Shown here: positions 16,595 to 24,247 of the stretch, one piece after another | Layout of the letters: the number at the start of each line of letters is the position of its first letter | Numbering within the stretch: position 1 is the stretch's first letter | NCBI RefSeq assembly: GCF_000716545.1 | Contig: NZ_JNWZ01000050.1 | Location: 1 to 64,000, forward strand | Direction of reading: 5' to 3' | From: Kitasatospora phosalacinea | GTDB lineage: Bacteria > Actinomycetota > Actinomycetes > Streptomycetales > Streptomycetaceae | DNA: 64,000 bases | The notes under the pieces: generated by a model | What the model saw: the letters and a program-made list of their open reading frames with translations, nothing else | Database searches by the model: none | Told to the model about the DNA's origin: nothing | Program-made: the position numbers and the translations under genes

Positions 16595-17491
16595 ATGGCC
16601 GGAGCAGTCGTCATCGGAGCGGGCGCGACCGGGGCCGCGACCGCCAGGCAGTTGGCCGGGCGCGGCGAGCCGGTCCGCCTGGTGACCCGCGGGGGCGGCG
16701 GGCCGGAGCACCCGGGCATCGAGCGGATCGCCCTGGACGCGGGCCGCACCGAGGAGTTGGCCGAGGTGCTGGCCGGGGCGGACACCGTCTTCAACGCCGC
16801 CATGACCGCGTACCACACCTGGCCGCAGACCCTGCCGCCGCTGTTCGACTCGATCCTCGCGGCGACCGAGCGGGCCGGGGCCGACTACGTGATGCTCGGC
16901 AACCTGTACGGCTACGGGCCGACCGCGGAGCCGGTGACCGAGCGCACCCCGCTGCTGGCCCGCACCCGCAAGGGGCGGGTGCGGGCCGAGCTGTGGCGGC
17001 GGGCCGAGCGGGCGCACGCCGAGGGGCGGCTGCGGGTCACCGAGGTGCGGGCCGGGCAGTTCCTGGGCCCGGGCGCGGTCTCGCCGTTCGCGCTGCTGGT
17101 GGCGCCGCGGGTGCTGGACGGCGAACTCGCCCTGGTGCACGGCGACCCCGACGCGGCGCACTCCTTCTCGTACACCGAGGACGTCGCGGCGGCGCTGGTC
17201 GCGGTCGCCCGCGACGACCGGGCCTGGGGACGGGCCTGGCACGCCCCGGTGATCACCAGCACGGTGCGGGCGGCCGCGACCGAACTGGCCGAGCTGCACG
17301 GGGCGCCCGAGCCGCGCCTGGAACAGCTCACCGAACGGGAGTTGGCGCTGCTGGCGTTCGGCGACCCGCTGTGGCGGGAGTTCGCCGAGCTCGGCTACAT
17401 GGCGGAGCAGCCGTTCGTGGTGGACGACGGCGACCTGCGCGGGGTCTTCGGGCTGAAGGCGTCGCCGCTGCGCACGGCACTGGCGGGCTGA
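16595..17491 (+). CDS. NAD(P)-dependent epimerase/dehydratase-like oxidoreductase
   Basis: 298 residues, Rossmann fold at the start (VVIGAGATGAATARQLAGRG). The SDR-type Tyr lies in NLYGYGPTAEP and is not followed by the classical +4 Lys; the segment resembles atypical extended SDRs. ATG 16595 has aaggaga 7 bases upstream. It is divergent from the GlxA-type regulator and convergent, 3 bp apart, with the XRE regulator. Substrate cannot be told. Confidence 0.8.
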   Translation: MAGAVVIGAGATGAATARQLAGRGEPVRLVTRGGGGPEHPGIERIALDAGRTEELAEVLAGADTVFNAAMTAYHTWPQTLPPLFDSILAATERAGADYVMLGNLYGYGPTAEPVTERTPLLARTRKGRVRAELWRRAERAHAEGRLRVTEVRAGQFLGPGAVSPFALLVAPRVLDGELALVHGDPDAAHSFSYTEDVAAALVAVARDDRAWGRAWHAPVITSTVRAAATELAELHGAPEPRLEQLTERELALLAFGDPLWREFAELGYMAEQPFVVDDGDLRGVFGLKASPLRTALAG

Positions 17492-17494
17492 GGC

Positions 17495-18385
17495 TCAGCG
17501 GCGGGCCCCGGCCGCCAGCAGCTCGGAGCCGCCGCCCGTCGCCTCCGTCCGCGGGCCCGCCGTCAGCCCGGTCACCCGGGCCGCGTCCTCGGGGGTGGCG
17601 GGGGTGAACAGGACGACCAGCGCGGACGGGTCGTCGACCGGGTGGAAGGAGCTGAGGGTGAGCCGGACGGGGTCGAGGCCGGGCGGGGTCGCCCGGACGG
17701 TGCGGGCGGTGAGTTCGGCGACGGAGTGGCAGCCCCACCAGTGGCGCAGCTCGGGGGCGTCGGCCTCCAGGCGGCGGTAGAGCTCGTCGGTGCGCGGGTC
17801 GGCGATGGCCGGGCCGGCCTGGGCGCGGAAGTGCTGGAAGACGTTCATGGCCAGCGGCTCCCAGTCGGGCAGGACCCCGCGCAGCCGGTGGTCGACGGCC
17901 AGCAGCCACATCAGGTTGCGGCGGTCGGCGGGGACGTGCTCGGGGGAGCCCCACAGCGCCGTCCAGGCCGCGTTCCAGGCCAGCAGGTCGAAGTGCCGGT
18001 CGAGCAGGGCGGCGGGGCTGGCGGGCCAGGAGTCGAGGACGGGGCGGACGGACGCGGTGAGGCGTCCGGCGGCGCTGCGGTCGGCGTCGGCGGGCACCGG
18101 CTCGTGGTAGCCGGCCAGCCGCATCGCGTGCCGCAGGCCCGCCTGGTCCAGCCGCAGGGCGCGCGCCACCGCCTCCAGGACCTGCCGGGAGGCGGTGACG
18201 CGGCCCTGTTCGAGCCAGGTGTACCAGGCGAGGCCGACGCCGGACAGCGAGGCGACCTCCTCGCGGCGCAGCCCGGGGGTGCGCCGCCGGGCGGTGGCGG
18301 TCAGTCCGACGTCGGCGGGTTGGAGGAGTTCGCGGTGGGCGCGCAGGAACGCGCCGAGTTCCTGGCCGGTGGCGGGGGTGGACAC
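17495..18385 (-). CDS. XRE-type regulator with MmyB-like ligand domain
   Basis: 296 residues. The N-terminal helix-turn-helix (ELGAFLRAHRELL, TPGLRREEVASLSGVGLAWY, WLEQGR) is followed by the MmyB-like ligand-binding domain (LLAWNAAWTALWG, NLMWLLAVD, HWWGCHSVAEL). These proteins typically control an adjacent short-chain dehydrogenase or reductase; here the convergent neighbour at 16595 is such an enzyme. Start ATG 18385. Confidence 0.9.
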   Translation of the reverse strand: MSTPATGQELGAFLRAHRELLQPADVGLTATARRRTPGLRREEVASLSGVGLAWYTWLEQGRVTASRQVLEAVARALRLDQAGLRHAMRLAGYHEPVPADADRSAAGRLTASVRPVLDSWPASPAALLDRHFDLLAWNAAWTALWGSPEHVPADRRNLMWLLAVDHRLRGVLPDWEPLAMNVFQHFRAQAGPAIADPRTDELYRRLEADAPELRHWWGCHSVAELTARTVRATPPGLDPVRLTLSSFHPVDDPSALVVLFTPATPEDAARVTGLTAGPRTEATGGGSELLAAGARR

Positions 18386-18433
18386 GGTGCTCGCTCCTCG
18401 TCGCGGGTGGTTCTCGGGTACGTCGGTTCCAGG

Positions 18434-19137
18434 TTAGGCCGGGAGCGGGCCGGTTCCGGATCCTGCAACAAACTCCTCACGTTGCGCCAACTCCCAGAGC
18501 CGAACGGGCATGTGGCTGACGTGCCCGCGTTCGTCCTGCCGGCGGCGGGCGGCCGCGCCGACGGCCCGGTAGAAGTCGGCGCGGCGCTCCTCGGGCAGGA
18601 CCCGCGCGTAGTAGTCGCCGAAGGTCGCCGCGTGGAAGTGCTCGTACTGCTCGGCGGAGTCGACGGTGACCACCGCGTCCCGTTCGGCGTGTCCGGCGAC
18701 GGCCAGGTGCGGGGCCAGGACGTCGAGCAGCTCGTCGACGGTGCGGGTGCGGGTGGCGATCGGCAGCACGCCGTGCGCGGCCAGCAGTTCCGGCACCCGC
18801 GCGGCGGGGACGCCCAGCGCGTCGAGCGCCTCGCGCACCAACTCGTCCTCGCCGCCCAGGCCGTGGGTGTCGCGGGCGGCGCGGACTCCTCCGGCAGGTC
18901 GGCGAAGATCTCGCCCTGCAGCGCGAACCACTCCGCCAACTGCGGCTGGTCGTCCAGCGACACCAGGTACCTGGTCAGCCCGGCCTCCGCCTCGTGCAGA
19001 CGCTGGCGCCACAGGGCCGAACGCTCGGCCTCCGGCATCGACCGGTACGGCGAACGCCCCCATTCGGCCCCGCCGCCCCCCTCCTCCCCAGGCAGCACCA
19101 CCACCCGCCGCCCCGGCCCCGTTCCGTCGACGCCCAT
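18434..19137 (-). pseudogene. Unrecognised gene broken by an apparent one-base deletion
   Basis: From ATG 19137 the frame encodes a helical, acidic segment (SMPEAERSALWRQRLHEAEA, then LVSLDDQPQLAEWFALQGEI, FADLPEES) up to about 18895. After that, coding character moves to the neighbouring frame: DTHGLGGEDELVREALDALG, a VDSAEQYEHFHAATFGDYYA block, then RRQDERGHVSHMPVRLWELA to a TGA at 18434. The length is one base short of 235 codons, so one missing base near 18888-18898 restores a 234-residue soluble protein. I do not recognise the family. The lesion may be real or an assembly error. Confidence 0.6.
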
Positions 19138-19227
19138 CAGGTGCTCTCCCTCCGCAACGGTCCGCAGGTCCTTGTCGTTGCCACGCTAAGGACCGCCCGA
19201 CCACCCCCAGAAGCCCCGAACGGCTAC

Positions 19228-19257
19228 CCGGGGGGCGACCTTCGTCGCCCCCCGGGG
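19228..19257. terminator. Hairpin downstream of the LuxR-type gene
   Basis: A perfect 13-bp stem (19228-19240 with 19245-19257) and CTTC loop sit about 70 bp past the end of the LuxR-type gene on its own strand. Confidence 0.7.
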
Positions 19258-19270
19258 GCGACCCGCGGAC

Positions 19271-19310
19271 GACGGGAGCCCGCTCGCCACGGGGGCGAAC
19301 GGGCTCGTCG
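19271..19310. terminator. Second hairpin in tandem after the LuxR-type gene
   Basis: Inverted repeat gagcccgctcgcc/ggcgaacgggctc (19276-19304) with one G-T type mismatch, just past the LuxR-type stop codon. It forms a double terminator with the hairpin at 19228. Confidence 0.55.
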
Positions 19311-19325
19311 GGAGGGCGCCCGGCC

Positions 19326-20165
19326 TCAGCCGGCCAGGCCGTGCCGGACGGCGTAGAGGGCGGCGCGCAGGCGGTCGGACTGGCCGGTCTTGCGCATGGC
19401 CTGGGTGAGGTGCTTCTTGACGGTGGCCTCGGCCAGGGCGAGCCGGCGGCCGATCTCGGCGTTGCTCAGGCCGAGCGCCAACTGCGCCAGCACCTCGCGT
19501 TCGCGGTCGGTCAGCCCGGTCTTCTCCAGCGGGAGTTCGACCGGGGCGACGGCCTGCGGGCGGACCGGCACCGGGGCGGGCAGGAACAGGGTGCCGCCGG
19601 CGGCGACCAGCCGGACGGCGTCCACGATCCGTTCCGGCGGCAGGTCGAGCGGGAAGCAGCCGCTGCCGCCCGCCATCAGGACCCGGCTGGCCTCGGTGGT
19701 GGTCTCGGCGCGGCGCAGGAGCAGGACCCGGGTGTCCGGGGCCCCGTCCGGGCGGCGCAGCGCGGCGATCGTCGCCAGGTCGCCGTCCAGGCTCGTGCCC
19801 CGGCCCAGCAGCACCAGGTCCGGCCGGCTGCGGTGGACCGAGCGGACGGCCTGCGCCGGGTCGGCGGAGGAGCCGACCACCGTCAGGTCGGCGGTGCCGG
19901 CCAGGACGCTGCGCAGCCCGGCGCTGACCACCGGGTGCCGTTCGACCAGGAACACCCGGGTGGCGACCGGCCGGTGCGCGGCGCCGGTCGGGCACAGCGG
20001 GTGGTTGCAGGTGCAGGCGGGTTCGGGCGCGGTGCGGGCCGCGTCGACGAGCAGCTGGTGGCCCGCCAGCAGGTCCAGCGGGTTGTCGATCTCGGTGTGC
20101 AGGGCGTCCTGCGGGTGTGCGCGGTGGCGCAGCACCCGGGCGGAGCCGCTGGTCAGCGCGGGCAC
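19326..20165 (-). CDS. LuxR-type regulator with degenerate receiver and N-terminal Cys cluster
   Basis: 279 residues. GTG 20165 follows gggaggg by 4 bases. Residues about 51-58 read CTCNHPLC (C51, C53, H55, C58), a possible metal or redox site. Residues 70-185 resemble a response-regulator receiver (VFLVERHPVVSAGLRSVLAG), but the acidic pocket reads VERHP and the phospho-acceptor Asp is replaced by Gly121 (LVLLGRG), so phosphorylation is not expected. The C-terminal LuxR helix-turn-helix is intact (LTDREREVLAQLALGLSNAE, then EATVKKHL). No histidine kinase gene is adjacent. It is divergent from the leader-ABC operon at 20522 and may control it. Confidence 0.85.
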   Translation of the reverse strand: MPALTSGSARVLRHRAHPQDALHTEIDNPLDLLAGHQLLVDAARTAPEPACTCNHPLCPTGAAHRPVATRVFLVERHPVVSAGLRSVLAGTADLTVVGSSADPAQAVRSVHRSRPDLVLLGRGTSLDGDLATIAALRRPDGAPDTRVLLLRRAETTTEASRVLMAGGSGCFPLDLPPERIVDAVRLVAAGGTLFLPAPVPVRPQAVAPVELPLEKTGLTDREREVLAQLALGLSNAEIGRRLALAEATVKKHLTQAMRKTGQSDRLRAALYAVRHGLAG

Positions 20166-20521
20166 GTGCCCTCCCGGCGGGAGGGTCGGGCGGGGTGCGG
20201 ATGCGGGTGCATGGCGGGTCGGTCCCCTCGAAGGCGGCGAAGTCGCGGGAAGGGGGGATCGGCGCTCCGTGCGGCGCGGACCCCCGGAGGACGGACGGGG
20301 CGCCGCGGACCGGCCGGGTCAGGCCGGGGGGCGGCGCACCGTGCCGGGGCGACAGGTCTCGTCGAAGGACCTGCGGTGCCACGAGCCACCGATTCCCCAG
20401 AGGGTGAAGTCGGTTCGCCGATATGCCATACGGAAATCCTATTTGCGCCGTTGAGGGGCGGTCAAGGACGGTCCACCGTGCGGCTGTCGGCCCCACCGCC
20501 CTGTCCGGCCCGCCCACTCCT
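20166..20521. promoter_or_regulatory. 356-bp divergent intergenic region
   Basis: No gene is visible. The right half contains a locally A/T-rich stretch (about 20420-20452, around gatatgccatacggaaatcc) unlike its surroundings, a likely promoter zone for the leader-ABC operon. No clear operator palindrome was found. Confidence 0.35.
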
Positions 20522-20680
20522 ATGACCACGGGTAACAGCACGAATGCCTGGCTGGCTGCCCCGCACCCCGTCCGCGAGCCTCGGTCCGGACGACCCCGAC
20601 GGCGCCGGCCCCGCCCCCGCCGTCCGAACCGGAGGACCCACCGCGCCATGCCCGCCGCCACCGACCCGGCCGCCCCGTGA
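20522..20680 (+). CDS. 52-residue leader ORF coupled to the ABC operon
   Basis: ATG 20522 opens a short frame starting MTTGNSTNAWLAAPHPVREP, Arg/Pro-rich afterwards, and ending with TGA 20678-20680, which overlaps the permease start GTG 20677 as GTGA. It matches the leader ORF at 14130 in length, in the TNA-x-LAAP motif and in its coupling to a transport gene. No good ribosome site precedes ATG 20522, so translation may be weak or leaderless. A role as regulatory leader or coupling peptide is inferred. Confidence 0.5.
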   Translation: MTTGNSTNAWLAAPHPVREPRSGRPRRRRPRPRRPNRRTHRAMPAATDPAAP

Positions 20681-21621
20681 CCCGCTTCCTGCTGCGCCGA
20701 CTGCTGCTCGCCGTACCCACCCTGCTCGGCGTGAGCGCCGTCGTGTTCGCCACCGTCGCGCTCGTCCCCGGCGACCCGGTCACCGCGTTCCTCGGCCCCG
20801 GCGCGCCCGCCGACGCCAGAGCGGCCCTCGCCGAACGCATCGGCCTCGACCGGCCGCTGCCCGTGCGCTACCTCGACTGGCTCGGCCACGCCCTCAGCGG
20901 CGACCTCGGCACCTCCACCTCCGCCCAGCGCCCCGTCGCCGACCTGCTGCTGCCCGCCCTCGGCCAGACCCTCACCCTCACCGGCGCCGCCTTCGCCCTC
21001 GTCCTGGCCGGCGGCACCGCCCTCGGCACCCTCGGCGCCCTGCGTCCGCGCGGCTGGAGCGGACGCCTCACCGGCGCCGCGAGCACCCTCGCCGTCTCCG
21101 CGCCCCAGTACTCGGTCGCCCTGCTGCTCACCGCCGTCTTCGCCGTCCACTGGCGGCTGCTGCCCGCCTCCGGCACCCACGACGCCTTCGGCGCCGGCGG
21201 CACCGGCGACCTGCTGCGCCACCTCGTGCTGCCCGCCACCGCCGCCGCCCTCGTCCCGCTCGGCCTCACCGCCAAGGTCCACCGCGCCGCGCTCTCCACC
21301 GTCCTCGCCTCCGACCTCGCCGACGGCCTGCGCGCCCGCGGCCTCGGCCGCGCCGCCGTCCTGCGGCACTGCGCCCACAACGCCTCGCCCGCGCTGCTCA
21401 CCATCGGCGGCCTGCAACTCGCCTACCTGCTCGAAGGCGTGGTCTTCGTGGAGACCCTGTTCGCCTGGCCCGGCCTCGGCCGCCTGCTCTACGACGCCCT
21501 CACCGCCCGCGACCTGCCGCTCGTCCAGGGCGGCGTGCTGCTCGTCGCCACCGCCTTCGTCGGCGTCAACCTGCTCGTCGACGCCGCCCACGCCGCCATC
21601 GACCCCCGGGTGCGGAGCTGA
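20677..21621 (+). CDS. Dipeptide-type ABC transporter permease (DppB-like)
   Basis: 314 residues, six hydrophobic helices, cytoplasmic N-terminus FLLRRLLLAVPTLLGVSAVV typical of DppB/OppB. The family signature VPGDPV near residue 30 and the EAA-like loop DLADGLRARGLGRAAVLRHC are present. GTG 20677 overlaps the leader ORF. It is the first of seven same-strand genes with stop/start overlaps or short gaps, forming one transporter operon with DppC-, DppD- and DppF-like genes and a binding lipoprotein. Confidence 0.92.
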   Translation: MTRFLLRRLLLAVPTLLGVSAVVFATVALVPGDPVTAFLGPGAPADARAALAERIGLDRPLPVRYLDWLGHALSGDLGTSTSAQRPVADLLLPALGQTLTLTGAAFALVLAGGTALGTLGALRPRGWSGRLTGAASTLAVSAPQYSVALLLTAVFAVHWRLLPASGTHDAFGAGGTGDLLRHLVLPATAAALVPLGLTAKVHRAALSTVLASDLADGLRARGLGRAAVLRHCAHNASPALLTIGGLQLAYLLEGVVFVETLFAWPGLGRLLYDALTARDLPLVQGGVLLVATAFVGVNLLVDAAHAAIDPRVRS

Positions 21622-21624
21622 ACC

Positions 21625-22458
21625 ATGGACACCACCCGCGCCCGGCGCCCGTCCGCCACCGCACTCGCCGCCACCGCCGCCCTGCTGCCCGTCCTGCTCG
21701 CCCTCGCCGCACCCCTGCTCGCCCCCGCGGACCCCGACGCCGGACGGCTCGCCGACCGCCTCCTCGACCCCGGCACCCCCGGCCACCTCCTCGGCACCGA
21801 CGGCCAGGGCCGCGACCTGCTCAGCCGCCTGCTCTGGGCCGCCCGCCCCTCGCTCACCGCCGGGCTGCTCCCCGTCGCCTGCGCCGCCCTGGCCGGCGCA
21901 CTCGTCGGCATCACCGCCGCCCTCGCCGGCCGCGCCACCGAACAGGCCCTGCTGCGCACCCTCGACGTGCTCTACGCCTTCCCCGGCGTCCTGCTCGCCA
22001 TCGCCGTCGCCACCCTGCTCACCCCCGGCCTCGGCGCCACCGTCCTCGCCCTGACCGTCGTCCTCACCCCGGCCGTCGCCCGGGTCGCCTTCACCGAGAC
22101 CCGCCGCATCCGCACCGCCGAGTTCCTCGAGGCCGCCACCGTCAGCGGCGCCACCCGCACCACCCTGATCCTGCGCCAGGTGCTGCCCGTCGTCGCCCCC
22201 GTCGTCCTGGTCTACGCCGGCTCCCTGGTCGGTCTCGCCATCGTCTACGCCGCCGGCCTGTCCTTCCTCGGCCTCGGCGTCCCCCCGCCCACCCCCGAAT
22301 GGGGCGCCATGCTCGACGAACTCCGCCCCGCCCTGTTCACCCACCCCTGGCTCGCCGCCACCCCCGCCCTCGTCATCCTCGCCGTCTCGGTCGCCTTCAA
22401 CGCCCTCGGCGAGACGCTGCGCGGACGGCTCGCCGAAGGAGCGGAGACCACCCGATGA
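21625..22458 (+). CDS. Dipeptide-type ABC transporter permease (DppC-like)
   Basis: 277 residues. It has the DppC/OppC start pattern, an N-terminal helix then LGTDGQGRDLLSRLLWAARP, and the EAA loop RRIRTAEFLEAATVSGATRT. Five to six membrane helices. It lies 3 bp after the DppB-like gene and overlaps the next ATPase gene by ATGA. Confidence 0.92.
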   Translation: MDTTRARRPSATALAATAALLPVLLALAAPLLAPADPDAGRLADRLLDPGTPGHLLGTDGQGRDLLSRLLWAARPSLTAGLLPVACAALAGALVGITAALAGRATEQALLRTLDVLYAFPGVLLAIAVATLLTPGLGATVLALTVVLTPAVARVAFTETRRIRTAEFLEAATVSGATRTTLILRQVLPVVAPVVLVYAGSLVGLAIVYAAGLSFLGLGVPPPTPEWGAMLDELRPALFTHPWLAATPALVILAVSVAFNALGETLRGRLAEGAETTR

Positions 22459-23396
22459 GCCTGCTCACCATCGACCGCCTCACCGTCGAACACCCCGGCG
22501 GCGTACGGGCCGTGCAGGACGTCTCGCTCCGGCTCGACACCGGGCGGGCCCTCGTCCTGCTCGGCGAGTCCGGCAGCGGCAAGACCACCCTCGCCCGCGC
22601 CGTCCTCGGCCTGCCCGGACGCGGCACCGCCGTCCACGGCTCCATCCGGCTCGGCGACACCGAACTGCTCGGCCTGCCCGAACGCGAACTCGCCCGCGTC
22701 CGCGGCCGCCGCATCGGCTACGTCCCCCAGGACCCCTCCGCCACCCTCGACCCGCTGCGCCGCATCGGCACCCAGCTCGCCGAAGTCCTGCGCGTCCACG
22801 GCCTCGCCGCCACCCGCCGCGAAGCCCGCGCCGCCGCCCCGCCCCTGCTCGCCGCCGCCGGCCTGCCCGAGCCCGAACGCGCCGCGAGCGCGTACCCGCA
22901 CGAACTCTCCGGCGGCCTGCGCCAACGCGCCGCCATCGCACTCGCCATCGCCTGCGGCCCCGAACTCCTCGTCGCCGACGAACCCACCACCGCCCTCGAC
23001 ACCCTCGTCCGCGCCCGCATCCTCGACCTCTTCACCACCCTGCGCACCGAACGCGGCCTCGCCCTCCTCCTCGTCACCCACGACCTCTCCGCCGCCGCCC
23101 GCATCGGCGACACCGTCGCCGTCCTCGCCGACGGCCGCCTCGCGGCCACCGGCCCGGCGAAGGAGCTGCTGAGCCCCGCCAAGGGGCCGGGAAGGACGGC
23201 GGGAGGCGAAATCAAGGGCCCGGGGGACGGCGGGCCCGCGCTGCCGGCGGTCGGAGCCCGCCGGGGTGTCCGTGCTGCTCCGGGCCCGGGAGCGGAACCC
23301 GGGGCCACGGCACGCGACGGCAGCGAACCGGCAGCAGTCCCGGGTCCGTCGTTCCCCGGACCCCTGGTGCCGTCCCCGGGGGAGCCCTCCCGGTGA
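22455..23396 (+). CDS. Dipeptide-type ABC ATPase (DppD-like)
   Basis: 313 residues. Walker A GESGSGKTT, Q-loop YVPQDPSATLDPL, signature ELSGGLRQRAAIA, Walker B LLVADEPTTALD and H-loop LLVTHDLS are all present. The C-terminal 80 residues are Gly/Pro/Ala-rich rather than the usual oligopeptide-ABC C-terminal domain with the Cys cluster of some relatives. ATGA overlap upstream, GTGA overlap downstream. Confidence 0.92.
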   Translation: MSLLTIDRLTVEHPGGVRAVQDVSLRLDTGRALVLLGESGSGKTTLARAVLGLPGRGTAVHGSIRLGDTELLGLPERELARVRGRRIGYVPQDPSATLDPLRRIGTQLAEVLRVHGLAATRREARAAAPPLLAAAGLPEPERAASAYPHELSGGLRQRAAIALAIACGPELLVADEPTTALDTLVRARILDLFTTLRTERGLALLLVTHDLSAAARIGDTVAVLADGRLAATGPAKELLSPAKGPGRTAGGEIKGPGDGGPALPAVGARRGVRAAPGPGAEPGATARDGSEPAAVPGPSFPGPLVPSPGEPSR

Positions 23397-24247
23397 CCGC
23401 CCTGCTGCGGCTCGACGCCGTCTCCAAGAGCTACGCCCACCGCCCCGCCGTCACCGACGTCACCCTGGAGGTGCGCGGGGGCGAGAGCGTCGCGCTGGTC
23501 GGGGAGTCCGGCTCCGGGAAGTCGACGCTGGCCCGGCTCGCGCTCGGGCTGACGCGCCCCGACGCGGGCACGGTCACGTTCGAGGGGCGCGACCCCGCGC
23601 GGTTGCGGGCCCGCGCCGACCGGGACGTCCGGGCCAGGCTGCAGTTCGTGCCGCAGCACCCCCGGGGCTCGCTGAACCCGGCGCTGCGCTCCGGCGAGGC
23701 CGTCGGTTTCGCGCTGCGCGTCCACGGCGTCCCCAGGCGCGAACGAGCCGACCGCACCGCCGAGTTGTTCCGTCAGGTGGGCCTCGCGCCGGAGCTGGCC
23801 AGCCGCTTCCCCCGGGAGCTCTCCGGCGGCCAGCTGCAACGCGTCGCGGTGGCACGGGCGTTGGCGACCGGACCGGCCCTGGTGGTGTGCGACGAGCCGA
23901 CCTCCGCGCTGGACCGCGACACCCAGGAGCGGCTGCTCGACCTGCTGGCCGAACTGCGCGAACGCACCGGCACCGCCTACCTGTTCGTCTCCCACGACCT
24001 CGCCGCCGTGGCCCGTTTCGCGCACCGCACGCTGGTGCTGCGCGCCGGCCGCGTGGTCGAGGAGGGCTGCACCGAGCACCTGTGGACCGCCCCGGCGCAC
24101 CCCTACACCCGCGCCCTGCTGGACGCCTCGGGCCCGCACGTCACCCTCCGCGCCCCCGGAGCCCCCGGAACCTCCAGAGCCGCCGAGGCCCCCGGGCCCC
24201 TCAAGACCCTCCGCACCAACGAACCGAACGACGAGGAACCGAAATGA
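23393..24247 (+). CDS. Dipeptide-type ABC ATPase (DppF-like)
   Basis: 284 residues with Walker A GESGSGKST, Q-loop FVPQHPRGSLNP, signature ELSGGQLQRVAVA, Walker B LVVCDEPTSALD and H-loop FVSHDLA. The C-terminal segment EHLWTAPAHPYTRALLDA is the typical end of DppF/OppF proteins, followed by a Pro-rich tail. Coupled by 4-base overlaps on both sides. Confidence 0.92.
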   Translation: MTALLRLDAVSKSYAHRPAVTDVTLEVRGGESVALVGESGSGKSTLARLALGLTRPDAGTVTFEGRDPARLRARADRDVRARLQFVPQHPRGSLNPALRSGEAVGFALRVHGVPRRERADRTAELFRQVGLAPELASRFPRELSGGQLQRVAVARALATGPALVVCDEPTSALDRDTQERLLDLLAELRERTGTAYLFVSHDLAAVARFAHRTLVLRAGRVVEEGCTEHLWTAPAHPYTRALLDASGPHVTLRAPGAPGTSRAAEAPGPLKTLRTNEPNDEEPK

